From positions 2,113,501 to 2,177,500 of the forward strand of contig NC_012881.1 in NCBI RefSeq assembly GCF_000023445.1: DNA of 64,000 nt. The letters are read 5' to 3'. Position numbers and translations under genes: made by a program. This stretch comes from Maridesulfovibrio salexigens DSM 2638 (GTDB lineage: Bacteria; Desulfobacterota; Desulfovibrionia; Desulfovibrionales; Desulfovibrionaceae). Under the pieces are notes generated by a model that was not told the DNA's origin, did not search any database, and saw only the letters and a program-made list of their open reading frames with translations. Of this stretch, positions 14,816 through 24,185 are shown piece after piece (positions within the stretch are counted from its first letter, which is position 1; the number at the start of each line of letters is the position of its first letter).

Positions 14816-16903
14816 TTAAAACGGAAAGCTAACGTCTTTTCCAGCCCCGACTTTGGCCAACTTGGTATCGATGGCATTAAGCCTTGCCTGAGCTGCTTCT
14901 TTTTGAGCCTTCCGGTCAGCACGTTTAATCACTGTCTTCAGAAAACGTTTGGCTGTTTCGAACTGGCCTTTGTGCTCATAAATCATGGAAGCACGATACA
15001 TGGCGGTCACTGCCCAGATATTCTGTTCGGGGAATTCCCAAGCAAGTTCAAGATAGTGCTTGAGAGCTTTATCTTTTTTACCGATAGCGTGCTCACCCTC
15101 GGCAATCCAGAAAAGCACTTCCGCACGGAGTTCGTCATTTTCTAATTGATCACGACCCGACCAAATTCTTTCAAGTATAGCTTGAGCTTTTTTCAGATCT
15201 CCTTTCTGCTGAATCATCAGCGCAAGCTTCAATTCCTTTTCAGCAGGAAGAGTTCCGCCGGACTGGAGAATCTCGTTGTAGGCATTCATAGCCTTATCAT
15301 CTTTTCCAGTAGCGAGATCATAGGCAACTGCAGCAGTGAGCCACTTAAGGCGAAGCTCCGGTCCGAATTTGTCCTGATCAACACGCTTCAAATAGTAGGC
15401 GGACAGTTTGAAATCTCTGTTCTGAGCCGCTTTATCAGCTAGGTAAATAAAGCTTTCCGCTCCCAATTTGGATTTAGGAAAAAGGAATGCACTGCGGCGG
15501 GCAACTTGAGAGTTTTGCTTCTTTTCTGCCTGCTTCGACAGGTCTGCAAAAACGAGCAGTCTGTCCAATGGATTGGTATTGATGACCTCATTTAACGCTT
15601 TTGAAGAGACAGGCTTCCAAAAAGGGGTGTTTATATCACTGAAATACTCAATCCCGGCAGCTTCACTCAAACCGGAAATGATATAAAGATGCTCATTTTT
15701 TCCATAATCTGCCGTACTGAGAACTCTAGATAAAGGCAGCTTGAAAGCAATACCGCTGGCAATCCTGAGGCTCATGGGCAGAGTATCCTTATCCAGACGC
15801 TTCAGAACATTTTCAGCAAGTGCCATGTCGCCGGTCAAAAACGCAAATGCCAAACGGTAGTTCTGCAGAGCGTTAACCAGATCACTTGAAAGCAGTAAAG
15901 AACCAGTTTCGCGGTCAATGGTTTCCAGAGCTTCCTGAGGTTCCATTTCCATCAGTTTTTTGCGGAAAACATTCCATGCAGGCGATGTCGGAGCACCAAG
16001 CTGCCAGAGAGTAGGGGATATGATTGCAGGTTCTAACGCCCCTGCTTTGATAAAAGAAGCCGGTCGTACCAGATTCTCTTCATTAAATATAGAAACTGTC
16101 TCGGGAACTTTTCCAGACTCCAGATACTGGTTTACAGATTTCCAGAAAGTCTGAACCGTAGAATTGGATACAGCATCTAGAGCACGATTTGATTGAGACC
16201 ATTCGCCGATACTGGCTGCGGCCATGGATTGGGCAATTAATACGCGGTCTGCATCTCCAACAACTGATGAATTACTAACAAACGGTTGGCTCTCGGCAGG
16301 ACTATGCAAATTTTCAAGTTTGGATTTGCTGTTAACTACAAAATAGGTTGTAGGCCATACTTTTTCAGCCTGACCGAAAGTCTGTTCGAGGAGCATTTTC
16401 CGTGATTCCCGAGCGGAGTCCGGAGTTACCCGATACCCCCAGTAAAGGGAACGCCAGACATCAAACCAAATACTTTTGAGATAGGAATCCTCTTTAAATT
16501 TGGTAGACATAACATCTTGGTCCATCAAACGAGCAGCCTGACTGAACCAGATTACACCCTTAACAGGATCACCGAGAGCTCGCTGGCATTTGCCACCAAG
16601 CCAGAGTCTGGTGATTTCCTGTGTTTTATCGGTAAAAGCCGGGGTTGATTGCAGCGTTTCTAGACATGCTGAATAGCGGCCGAGATTGAAAGCTGTTTCG
16701 GCCCGTTTAAGAATCAACTCAGGAGTATCTCCTGTCTGAGAATAGTTCTGTTCCAGAATGTCCCAGGCTCCATATTTTTCAAGCCAGGTTTCAAATGAAG
16801 CAGTCTTACTGGATGAAGCTGCAAATACATTTCCACTCCCTCCAAATAAAACAGCCGCAGCCAGAAGGGAAGGTAATATCTTTTTCTTAAGTCTCAAACT
16901 CAT
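14816..16903 (-). CDS. Secreted tetratricopeptide-repeat protein
   Basis: A 695-residue protein with an N-terminal signal peptide: KKK, a hydrophobic stretch LLAAAVLFGGSG, and a likely cleavage after VFA (near residue 28). The rest is helical-repeat in character, with TPR-like pairs such as LILKRAETAFNLGRYSACLE near residue 65 and the clearest repeats toward the C-terminus (ALKHYLELAWEFP, AKRFLKTVIKRA). It is likely periplasmic, perhaps envelope-associated. It stands alone between two terminator-bounded regions, so context gives no function. Two-residue-level family membership is not recognised. Confidence 0.85.
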   Translation of the reverse strand: MSLRLKKKILPSLLAAAVLFGGSGNVFAASSSKTASFETWLEKYGAWDILEQNYSQTGDTPELILKRAETAFNLGRYSACLETLQSTPAFTDKTQEITRLWLGGKCQRALGDPVKGVIWFSQAARLMDQDVMSTKFKEDSYLKSIWFDVWRSLYWGYRVTPDSARESRKMLLEQTFGQAEKVWPTTYFVVNSKSKLENLHSPAESQPFVSNSSVVGDADRVLIAQSMAAASIGEWSQSNRALDAVSNSTVQTFWKSVNQYLESGKVPETVSIFNEENLVRPASFIKAGALEPAIISPTLWQLGAPTSPAWNVFRKKLMEMEPQEALETIDRETGSLLLSSDLVNALQNYRLAFAFLTGDMALAENVLKRLDKDTLPMSLRIASGIAFKLPLSRVLSTADYGKNEHLYIISGLSEAAGIEYFSDINTPFWKPVSSKALNEVINTNPLDRLLVFADLSKQAEKKQNSQVARRSAFLFPKSKLGAESFIYLADKAAQNRDFKLSAYYLKRVDQDKFGPELRLKWLTAAVAYDLATGKDDKAMNAYNEILQSGGTLPAEKELKLALMIQQKGDLKKAQAILERIWSGRDQLENDELRAEVLFWIAEGEHAIGKKDKALKHYLELAWEFPEQNIWAVTAMYRASMIYEHKGQFETAKRFLKTVIKRADRKAQKEAAQARLNAIDTKLAKVGAGKDVSFPF

Positions 16904-17432
16904 GAAAACCTCATGGATTTAGAATTCAATTCAACGTGAATTATTAGTTACCACTGAGATAAAGAAAACCGTCTCAAGAGGCAAATTGAATCGTTGAAAG
17001 ATACACAGTTTTACTAATCACAACTACTTAGTAGGGCTATAATTTGTGACAAAAGAATATTTATGAATTCGATAAACTTTAAGTAGCTAAATTTTAATAT
17101 TTAGTTAGACACAAACTTATCGACTGTAATGAAGATGGGACTCCAAAACACACCAAATTCATCCCGGCCACTTCTCAAAGTTTACATAATTTACATTATG
17201 AGACAACAATATAAAGCTATTAATATCAGTAAGATAAAACCAGATCCTTTTGTTCTTCGAAAAATATGGGCTATTTTAGCCAGATTTACTCTTTTCTTCT
17301 GAACTCACTTAGTGTTCATGGTTTCTTTTGTTTTTAAGCTCGCTCATAACTGTCTAGAACGTGAGTCTTGGAAAACAATTTTAAAACGCTTAGGAGCTAA
17401 ATTTGGAAGTCGTAATATTTGAATATAAAAAA
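16904..17432. other. AT-rich region with possible decayed coding frame
   Basis: A 530-base stretch without a clear gene. One plus-strand frame is open for 57 codons from ATG 17129 to TGA 17300-17302 and continues in the same frame for 39 codons to TGA 17420. The second part includes an ATG at 17318 and ends just before the terminator at 17433. No ribosome site is evident and no family is recognised. It may be a gene remnant or chance. Confidence 0.4.
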
Positions 17433-17460
17433 GCCTTGTCTGCTATCAATCAGACAAGGC
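17433..17460 (-). terminator. Terminator of the transaldolase-like gene
   Basis: GCCTTGTCTG-CTATCAAT-CAGACAAGGC with a T-run on the minus strand. Confidence 0.9.
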
Positions 17461-17496
17461 CCAAAATGAAAATTATATGCACTGGTCAACTTAACG

Positions 17497-18090
17497 CTAA
17501 CTGTCGTTCTCCAAAAACTTCATCAAACCAGTAAATGTAATTTCCAGTCCATCAACTCCAGTCGCAGTCACTGAATCTAGATCGATTGATTCACCGGAGA
17601 TATTTGCCAGCACACTTGCATGTAATTCATGATAGCGAATCAACTTCACTGTCTGAGCTAGAACTTTAAAATTAGCGACAGACTTTTGTTTGACCTTTTT
17701 CATATTAAAACAGACAAAAGCTGCTCCTGATTTTGCTGCCATTATGGCCTTGGTCGTACTGTCCAGATCGGTGATCATTACAGACACTTCTTTATCCGCT
17801 AAAATCTTGCAAGCTTTAAAACCTTCATGTGTCGCTTTAATGCTAATTACAATGTTTGGACTAAGGCGCAACAATTGCAACGCTTGCTGGAGAATATCTT
17901 CGGAGTTGTTGCCAGCTGCTGACACAAAGATGGGACCATTTGTGCAACATATTATTGATTTGGTGTCATTATCAGTAGCAACACATTTGTCTTCCCCATT
18001 TTCCGGAAGCAGCTTAATTCCGTCAATGAGTCCGTATTCACCGGCTTTCCGTACTTCATAAAGCGAACATGTTCTTAGGTAGATTTTCAT
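17497..18090 (-). CDS. Transaldolase-like protein lacking catalytic residues
   Basis: A 197-residue protein related to the short transaldolase / fructose-6-phosphate aldolase family. The N-terminus MKIYLRTCSLYEVRKAGEYG and the segment NIVISIKATHEGFKACKIL align with the family, as does MAAKSGAAFV. Catalytic positions differ: family Asp6 is Arg6, the TTNPS loop is replaced by KLLPE, and the Schiff-base Lys is Ser83, with a Lys two residues later (Lys85). The later core (YVxP) is also changed. It is probably not an active transaldolase. It lies between terminators, separate from any sugar pathway gene. Confidence 0.7.
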   Translation of the reverse strand: MKIYLRTCSLYEVRKAGEYGLIDGIKLLPENGEDKCVATDNDTKSIICCTNGPIFVSAAGNNSEDILQQALQLLRLSPNIVISIKATHEGFKACKILADKEVSVMITDLDSTTKAIMAAKSGAAFVCFNMKKVKQKSVANFKVLAQTVKLIRYHELHASVLANISGESIDLDSVTATGVDGLEITFTGLMKFLENDS

Positions 18091-18125
18091 AGCCCCCCCC
18101 TACCCCTTTTCAGGCGCAAAAAAAA

Positions 18126-18155
18126 GAACCCTTTTAACTACTGCCAAAAGGGTTC
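18126..18155 (-). terminator. Terminator of the YHS-like gene
   Basis: GAACCCTTTT-N10-AAAAGGGTTC followed on the minus strand by a run of eight T. Confidence 0.9.
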
Positions 18156-18174
18156 AATGAAATATTACAAAAAA

Positions 18175-18441
18175 CTATTCGCCGCTGTCAGCCTCAAGTC
18201 TTTTAATGTACTTGTCGCGACATTCAAAGGAACAAAAGCACTCGACTTTTTCTCCATTACGGACGCGGATGTCACCATCTTTAGGCACATAAGCTCCGCA
18301 GATGGGGTCTTTAACCATCTCGCCGGTCTTGACCTTCTTATTAAAGTCTTTGCCTTCCTTTTCCTGCTTTTTTTTCTGGTCGCCAGTGAAAAGCTTCCAC
18401 ATGACAAATGCGGCAATTGCGATAACAACAAATTTAAGCAT
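18175..18441 (-). CDS. Membrane-anchored YHS-like metal-binding protein
   Basis: An 88-residue protein with an N-terminal membrane helix (LKFVVIAIAAFVMWKLF), a Lys-rich linker, and a C-terminal YHS/TRASH-like module: DPICGAYVPK followed by CFCSFECRDKYIKRL. The Cys residues are placed to bind a metal ion. It resembles small proteins sometimes called PP0621-like. An overlapping frame at 18165-18431 is a shadow: the membrane helix and cysteine module fit this frame. Function beyond metal binding is unknown. Confidence 0.8.
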   Translation of the reverse strand: MLKFVVIAIAAFVMWKLFTGDQKKKQEKEGKDFNKKVKTGEMVKDPICGAYVPKDGDIRVRNGEKVECFCSFECRDKYIKRLEADSGE

Positions 18442-18467
18442 TACTTCTACACCTCAATATAAAAAAA

Positions 18468-18492
18468 GGCCGCACCAGTATTAGGTGCGGCC
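18468..18492 (-). terminator. Terminator of dapL-folK
   Basis: GGCCGCACC-AGTATTA-GGTGCGGCC with seven T following on the minus strand. Confidence 0.92.
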
Positions 18493-18498
18493 TAAGAA

Positions 18499-19014
18499 TT
18501 AATCCTGATAAATCTTATTACCTTCAGTGCGGTAATCAATTTTCTTCAGAGCGTCAGTAACGGAAGTTCCGTCAGGGAATACAAGTTCCGGATCTATATC
18601 GGTCATGGGCAGAAGCACAAACGCTCTGTCCAGGGCCCGAGGATGCGGAACAGTGAGGTAAGCCCCACTATTGATAACCCGGTCTCCGAAGAGAATAATA
18701 TCCAGATCAATGGTCCGGGGGCCGTTTTTAACGTCCCTTACCCGATCCATTTGCCCTTCTACTGCTTGCAGTGTTGAAAGGAAGCCTTCTGCGGACCAGA
18801 GTTCGGGGTCAACATCGAAACGGACCACCTGATTCTTGAACCATGGCTGATCTTTCAATCCCTGAGGTTCGGTCTCGTAAGTTTCAGACCAGACTTCAGG
18901 ATCAATACCTTCATATTTTTCCAGCCTAGCAACGGCCTGATTCAAATTATCTTCAGTGTCTCCAATATTTGAACCAAGACTGACGTAGACCTTTACAGTT
19001 TGGATATCCGTGAT
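18499..19014 (-). CDS. folK: HPPK (folate pathway), apparent ATC start
   Basis: 6-Hydroxymethyl-7,8-dihydropterin pyrophosphokinase, transferring pyrophosphate from ATP in folate synthesis. The signatures YVSLGSNIGDTEDNL, QPWFKNQVVRF and NGPRTIDLDIILFGD are all in one frame. No ATG, GTG or TTG precedes the essential SLGSN strand. A perfect AAGGAGG lies four bases before an ATC at 19012-19014, and from it the protein would read (M)TDIQTVKVYVSLGSN, 171 residues. The TTG at 18945 would delete that strand. The start overlaps the end of dapL by 22 bases. ATC may be a rare start or a mutated or misread ATG. Confidence 0.88.
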   Translation of the reverse strand: MTDIQTVKVYVSLGSNIGDTEDNLNQAVARLEKYEGIDPEVWSETYETEPQGLKDQPWFKNQVVRFDVDPELWSAEGFLSTLQAVEGQMDRVRDVKNGPRTIDLDIILFGDRVINSGAYLTVPHPRALDRAFVLLPMTDIDPELVFPDGTSVTDALKKIDYRTEGNKIYQD

Positions 19015-20159
19015 ACTGCCTCCTTGAGCCTATCGGTATCAACAGTCAGCGAAATTCTGAAATACCCTTCACCGGATTCGCCGAAGCCGTTACCGGGAGT
19101 AACAACAACACCGGTTTCCTTCAGGAGCTTGGATACGAACTCGGAAGAAGTGTAGCCTTCGGGAGTTTTAGCCCATACAAAGATGGATGCATCAGGCACC
19201 TTGCAGGAAATGTTGATCTTTTCCAGAGCTTCAATAACGCAATCGCGACGCTCTTTGTAGATCTTGCGGAATTCCTTAACGTAAGGTTCGCCTTCTTTTA
19301 GTGCAACAATTCCGGCTTCCTGTACAGCCTGAAAGATACCGGAGTCGACATTTTCTTTAATTTTTCCAAGTCCAGCAACGAGTGAGGCATTACCCACTGC
19401 CATACCACAACGCCAACCGGTCATGTTGTAGGTCTTGGACAGGGAATGAAATTCAATAGCCACATCTTTTGCACCGGGGGTTTCCAGAATGGAAATGGGC
19501 TTCTTGTCTTCATCGTAGTAAACTTCGGTGTAAGCGGCGTCTGCTGCGATGATAACATTATGCTTTTTAGCCTTGGCAACCAGCTCTGCGTAGAACTCAG
19601 GAGTTGCAGTCGCAGAGGTGGGGTTGTTGGGGTAGTTTACGAAGAAAATCTTGCACTTATCCCATTTTTCATCAGAGATAGCATCGAGATTGGGCAGAAA
19701 GTCGTTCTCTTCGAGCAGAGGTACAATTTCTACTTCGCCGCCGGCAAAGCCGGATGCTACCGGGTAAACCGGATAGTTGGGGGAAGCTACCAGCACGAGG
19801 TCGCCGGGGTTAACAAAAGCCAGCGGAAAGTGTGCAATACCTTCTTTGGAACCGATAAGGGAAACAACTTCTTTGGTTGCGTCCAATTCAACGTCGAACC
19901 TTTCCTTATACCAGTCAGCAACGGCCTGACGGAAAGTCAGCAGGCCAACGTAAGAAGGATACTGGTGGTTAACCGGGTTCTTGGCTGCTTTGTGCAGTGC
20001 TTCAATAATAAAGTCGGGAGTCGGAAGGTCAGGATCGCCAATGCCGAGACTGATGATATCTACTCCCTGAGCTGCTACTTCAGCTTTGAGTCTGTCAATT
20101 TCAGCAAAGAGATACGGGGGGAGTGTTGCGAGCCTGTCGGCAAGTTTAAATTCTGGCAT
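18993..20159 (-). CDS. dapL: LL-diaminopimelate aminotransferase
   Basis: A PLP-dependent class I/II aminotransferase converting tetrahydrodipicolinate directly to LL-2,6-diaminopimelate, bypassing the acyl-intermediate route. Length of 388 residues fits. Seen are IISLGIGDPDLPTP (substrate arm), YPSYVGLLTFR, NYPNNPTSA and the PLP lysine in SLSKTYNMTGWRCG. LysA, the pathway's last enzyme, is encoded at 29.4 kb. It is followed by folK with overlap. Other class I aminotransferases are the alternative reading; the arm motif and length favour DapL. Confidence 0.9.
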   Translation of the reverse strand: MPEFKLADRLATLPPYLFAEIDRLKAEVAAQGVDIISLGIGDPDLPTPDFIIEALHKAAKNPVNHQYPSYVGLLTFRQAVADWYKERFDVELDATKEVVSLIGSKEGIAHFPLAFVNPGDLVLVASPNYPVYPVASGFAGGEVEIVPLLEENDFLPNLDAISDEKWDKCKIFFVNYPNNPTSATATPEFYAELVAKAKKHNVIIAADAAYTEVYYDEDKKPISILETPGAKDVAIEFHSLSKTYNMTGWRCGMAVGNASLVAGLGKIKENVDSGIFQAVQEAGIVALKEGEPYVKEFRKIYKERRDCVIEALEKINISCKVPDASIFVWAKTPEGYTSSEFVSKLLKETGVVVTPGNGFGESGEGYFRISLTVDTDRLKEAVSRISKL

Positions 20160-20274
20160 TTCGGTATGCTCCTGTCATTTTTGGTTAAATTATTATCAAA
20201 ACTCTTTAAATGTGCTTGTTTGCTCTGTCAATCATCTTGAGCACTCGCGGTCATACGTGTAATGAGTATTGGAT

Positions 20275-21189
20275 ATGACCGAGAATGAAAACAATACATC
20301 CTGTAAACACCAATGGATCGACCGTTATCTGGAGTACCTTCTAATTGAGCGTGGTCTCTCGGAAAACAGCCTTAGTGGATATCTGAGTGATCTGGAGTCT
20401 TTTCAGTCTTTTCTGGAAGATAGGTCCGCGAAAATAGAAGACGCCACAAGTCAGACATTGCTGCTCTACCTTACATATCTAAGGTCAAAAGCATTGAAAT
20501 CAACCTCGCTGGCGAGGCATCTTTCGTCTTTGCGGGGATTTTTCGCGTTTTGCACGTCACGGGGATTCATTAAAGAAGACCCTGCAACTCTGCTGGAAAA
20601 CCCGAAGCTCCCCAGAAAAATTCCTGAGTTCCTATCACCGGAGGAAATCGGCCGCATGCTCGCCCTGCCCAAGCTGACCGAGAAACTTGGGTTTCGCGAT
20701 CGGACTATGCTTGAGCTGCTTTATGCAGCCGGAATGAGAGTCTCCGAATTGATCAATCTTAACATTGAAGACTTTGATCCTCAAACCGGAGTTCTCATTA
20801 TTTTCGGCAAAGGTTCCAAGGAACGGCTGGTGCCGATTCATTATGTGGCGCAAAATTTCTTAAACCAATACATTAAGGATTGGCGTCCTGCTTTTAATCC
20901 CAAGGTTAAGAACATCTTCTTAAACAGATCAGGAAAAGGACTTACCAGACAGGGTGTCTGGAAACTGATCAAGAAGTTCGCACTGGAAGCAGGTATAAAA
21001 CGTTCAATATCTCCGCACACTTTTAGGCATTCGTTTGCCACCCACTTGCTGGATGGCGGTGCGGATCTGCGTACAGTCCAGTTGCTTCTTGGTCATTCAG
21101 ACATTAATGCTACCGAAATATACACACATATTCAAGCCGGAAGATTGGTCCAGCTTCATAAACGCTTTCACCCACGTTCTGTAATGTGA
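20275..21189 (+). CDS. xerD: Tyrosine recombinase XerD
   Basis: Site-specific recombinase resolving chromosome dimers at dif, 304 residues. The N-terminal core-binding domain (YLLIERGLSENSLSGYLSDL) precedes the catalytic domain with all active residues: Arg in AAGMRVSEL, Lys in GKGSKERLVP, His and Arg in SPHTFRHSFATHLL, His in LLGHSDI and the nucleophilic Tyr in EIYTHI. ATG 20275 is preferred to TTG 20269 because GAG then has normal spacing. It is 10 bases upstream of the nucleotidyltransferase fusion gene. It is a housekeeping recombinase, not phage-linked here. Confidence 0.93.
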   Translation: MTENENNTSCKHQWIDRYLEYLLIERGLSENSLSGYLSDLESFQSFLEDRSAKIEDATSQTLLLYLTYLRSKALKSTSLARHLSSLRGFFAFCTSRGFIKEDPATLLENPKLPRKIPEFLSPEEIGRMLALPKLTEKLGFRDRTMLELLYAAGMRVSELINLNIEDFDPQTGVLIIFGKGSKERLVPIHYVAQNFLNQYIKDWRPAFNPKVKNIFLNRSGKGLTRQGVWKLIKKFALEAGIKRSISPHTFRHSFATHLLDGGADLRTVQLLLGHSDINATEIYTHIQAGRLVQLHKRFHPRSVM

Positions 21190-21199
21190 GATTTTAAGA

Positions 21200-23875
21200 A
21201 TGTCAAAAAATGAAAACCTTATAAAAGCGGAAACAATAATTACCGGCCATGTAAATGCGGATTTCGATTGTTTAGCCGCTATTGTTGCTGCCGGAAAGCT
21301 TTACCCGGAAGCTACTCTTGTTTTTCCCGGAAGTCAGGAAAAAAACTTGCGTAATTTCTACATGGAAAGCGCAACATACTTCTTCAATTTCAAACACTTG
21401 AAGGAAATTGACAAAAGTTCAGTCAAGCTTTTGGTTGTGGTCGATACCTCACGACGTAAAAGAATCATTCATGTTGACCCGATTCTCAAGAATCCGGGAT
21501 TGAAAATTCACATTTACGACCATCATATGAAGTCTGAATGCGACCTTGATCCGGAATTAATAATCAAAAAGCCATGGGGATCAAGCGTTGCAATTCTTTC
21601 TCATGAAATTCGTGAGAAAGGAATCGAAATCAATCAAGAAGAAGCCACCATCATGGGGCTTGGACTTTATGAGGACACTGGTTCGTTTACTTTCAATTCC
21701 ACCACTGAGCATGATTTCGAGGCCGGAAAGTGGTTGCTCAAAAACGGAATGGAGTTGGATGTAATCACCGATCTGCTCAACCGCGATCTTTCTGCGCAGC
21801 AGATTACTCTGCTTGGCCGATTGCTTGAAGGCGCGACTACCCACACTATTAATGATCTTGATGTGGTCATTTCAGAGATCAGCACTTCCGAATACGTTGT
21901 CGATTTCTCAGTGTTGGTCCACAAATTTATGGACGTTGAGAATATCAAAGTTCTCTTCGCCTTGGGTCGTATGAATGATCGCATCCATCTGGTTGCCCGT
22001 TCACGAACCCCGGATATTGATGTTGGAGCCATCTGCACCAATTTTGGAGGTGGAGGCCATGTCTACGCGGCATCGGCAACCATCAAGGATCGCACATTGG
22101 CTGAAGTGCGCGATGAACTTTTCGCTCTGCTCTACTCCAAGGTATCCCCTCGCTTGAACGTTGAGTCCATTATGTCCAAGCCTCCGGTTGCAATCCCCAG
22201 GGATATGACAATCTCTAAGGCCGTAGAGCGAATGACTCAATACAGCCTCAAGGGTGTGCCGGTGGTGGACAGCATGGAAAACATGCGCGTTGTCGGTCTT
22301 CTGGAACAAAAGACCGCGGATAAGGCATTGTCCCACAATCTTGGTGATGTGGATGTTGAAATTTATATGCAGCACCCCTTTTCATCCATCAAGACTGATT
22401 CCGGCATGCATAGGGTTATGGAAATTATTCTTGGTCAGAAGCAACGGCTGGTTCCGGTGGTAGAGAATGACCGTGTGGAAGCGGTTGTAACCCGAACTGA
22501 CCTGATTAACATGCTGGTTCAAGATCCGGCACGTATCCCTGAATCCCTGTTTCCAGACAAAAAACAGGAGCGCAATATCCGCAATATCATGCGCAACCGT
22601 CTGCCCAATAAGATTCTCGACATCCTTGAGACTGCCGGGGAAATGGCTGCTGAAATTGGTACCGAAGCATATGTTGTCGGCGGATTTGTGCGTGATGTGC
22701 TTCTGACTAAAAGCAATCTTGATCTTGATCTGGTTGTTGAGAGTGACGGAATCGCCTTTGCCAAGAAACTGGCCAAGAGAATGGACGGCCGCGCTAAATA
22801 TCACCGAAAATTCAAGACCGCAGTGGTTATCCTGCCAGACGGTCAGCGGGTGGATGTAGCGACCGCACGCCTTGAGTATTATGAATATCCGGCTGCTTTA
22901 CCCACGGTGGAGCTTTCATCAATAAAAATGGACCTGTACCGCCGAGATTTCACCATTAATGCTCTTGCGGTCCACATCAATCCATCAAGTTTTGGCAAGC
23001 TGGTCGACTTTTTCGGTTCCCAGCGAGACCTGAAGGATAAGACTATTCGGGTGCTGCATGCTCTGAGTTTTGTTGAAGACCCCACCCGCATCATGCGTGC
23101 CATCAGATTTGAGCAGCGTTTTGATTTTAAAATAGGCGGCCAGACTCTTAACCTCATTAAAAATGCTCTCAAACTGAATTTGATTAATAAGCTTTCCGGT
23201 TATCGCCTGACCCACGAAATGCGCATTATATTAAATGAAGCAAATGTTCTGCGCAGTATTGAACGCATGAATGAGCTGGGTGTACTTGAGGCTATACATC
23301 CTTTAATGGAACTTAATTCCGCGCGTTCGCAAGTAATAGCTGAACTTGAAAGGCTTATGAGCTGGTACAGCCTGCTCTATCTTGAACCGCCCCTATCTGT
23401 TTGGAAAACATATTTCTTAGCCATGTGCATGGGAGTATCCAAGGCAAAAATGGAGCAGATTTATGATCGTTTCAGCTTTTCACCCAGCGAGCGCCGTGAA
23501 TTTATTCATCTCCGTGATGCTGTTTTCTGGGCAGCCGGAAACATCATGAATATCAAGCAGGAAATGAAGCCGAGTGAAATATATGAAACGCTCAGTCCGG
23601 TTCCTCTTGAAGGGGTTCTTTTCATCATGGCCCGTACCAAACGGGAGATGATCAAAAAATATGTATCGCAGTATTTGACCAGCTTAAGACTAAAAACAAT
23701 AGATGTAACTGGTGAGGATTTAAAAGATCTAGGACTTGAACCAGGTCCTTTGTATTCCGAATTTCTTAATCAGGTTAAGTTAGCCTGCCTTGATGGAAAG
23801 CTTAAAGGACGGGATGAACAGATTCAATTCTTAAAGGATAAGATTAAGAAATCAGAAAAGACTAAGGGAGCATAA
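21200..23875 (+). CDS. DHH-CBS-tRNA nucleotidyltransferase fusion
   Basis: An 891-residue multidomain protein. Residues 1-310 form a DHH/DHHA1 phosphoesterase (HVNADFDCLAA, VVVDTSR, IYDHH, NFGGGGHVYAAS). About 310-430 holds two CBS domains (MSKPPVAIP, AVVTRTDL). From 480 comes a class II poly(A) polymerase / CCA-adding head: AYVVGGFVRDVLL, DLDLVV, then RRDFTINALA and DPTRIMRAIRFEQR. Such enzymes act as A-adding (or CC-adding) tRNA nucleotidyltransferases in bacteria that split CCA addition; the DHH part may hydrolyse oligonucleotides. It follows xerD by 10 bases. A-adding specificity is inference. Confidence 0.92.
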   Translation: MSKNENLIKAETIITGHVNADFDCLAAIVAAGKLYPEATLVFPGSQEKNLRNFYMESATYFFNFKHLKEIDKSSVKLLVVVDTSRRKRIIHVDPILKNPGLKIHIYDHHMKSECDLDPELIIKKPWGSSVAILSHEIREKGIEINQEEATIMGLGLYEDTGSFTFNSTTEHDFEAGKWLLKNGMELDVITDLLNRDLSAQQITLLGRLLEGATTHTINDLDVVISEISTSEYVVDFSVLVHKFMDVENIKVLFALGRMNDRIHLVARSRTPDIDVGAICTNFGGGGHVYAASATIKDRTLAEVRDELFALLYSKVSPRLNVESIMSKPPVAIPRDMTISKAVERMTQYSLKGVPVVDSMENMRVVGLLEQKTADKALSHNLGDVDVEIYMQHPFSSIKTDSGMHRVMEIILGQKQRLVPVVENDRVEAVVTRTDLINMLVQDPARIPESLFPDKKQERNIRNIMRNRLPNKILDILETAGEMAAEIGTEAYVVGGFVRDVLLTKSNLDLDLVVESDGIAFAKKLAKRMDGRAKYHRKFKTAVVILPDGQRVDVATARLEYYEYPAALPTVELSSIKMDLYRRDFTINALAVHINPSSFGKLVDFFGSQRDLKDKTIRVLHALSFVEDPTRIMRAIRFEQRFDFKIGGQTLNLIKNALKLNLINKLSGYRLTHEMRIILNEANVLRSIERMNELGVLEAIHPLMELNSARSQVIAELERLMSWYSLLYLEPPLSVWKTYFLAMCMGVSKAKMEQIYDRFSFSPSERREFIHLRDAVFWAAGNIMNIKQEMKPSEIYETLSPVPLEGVLFIMARTKREMIKKYVSQYLTSLRLKTIDVTGEDLKDLGLEPGPLYSEFLNQVKLACLDGKLKGRDEQIQFLKDKIKKSEKTKGA

Positions 23876-24185
23876 TGCCAGCAAACAATTGTTTATATGA
23901 CATATCAATGCTTAAACTTTTTGTTTCCCTTGCTCTTGACCTGCAACACGTGTAGAACATGCGGACTTTTTCGACAGACTGGTAAAAAAAGCCGTTTGTG
24001 AATGTTTTTTTCACGTTTAGGCTCTTTTTTTCATATTTATTGTTGATAATTAGCTGGTATTTAATTACTGCAAATTAATATTGTTTGAGAAAAGACAGTG
24101 CTAACAGTTCTTGCTTTTATTTAAGCAGGACACGCGGACAATATCTTCACTGCTATGCGAAGGTATTGTAAAGGTTGTTTTACAG
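23876..24185. other. Spacer with terminator and promoter region
   Basis: 310 bases without a coding frame; it carries the hairpin at 23990-24033 and then an AT-rich segment presumably holding the promoter of the HIT gene. Confidence 0.6.
23990..24033 (+). terminator. Terminator of xerD operon
   Basis: AGCC...GTGAA / TTCAC...GGCT imperfect stem followed by CTTTTTTTT. Confidence 0.7.
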
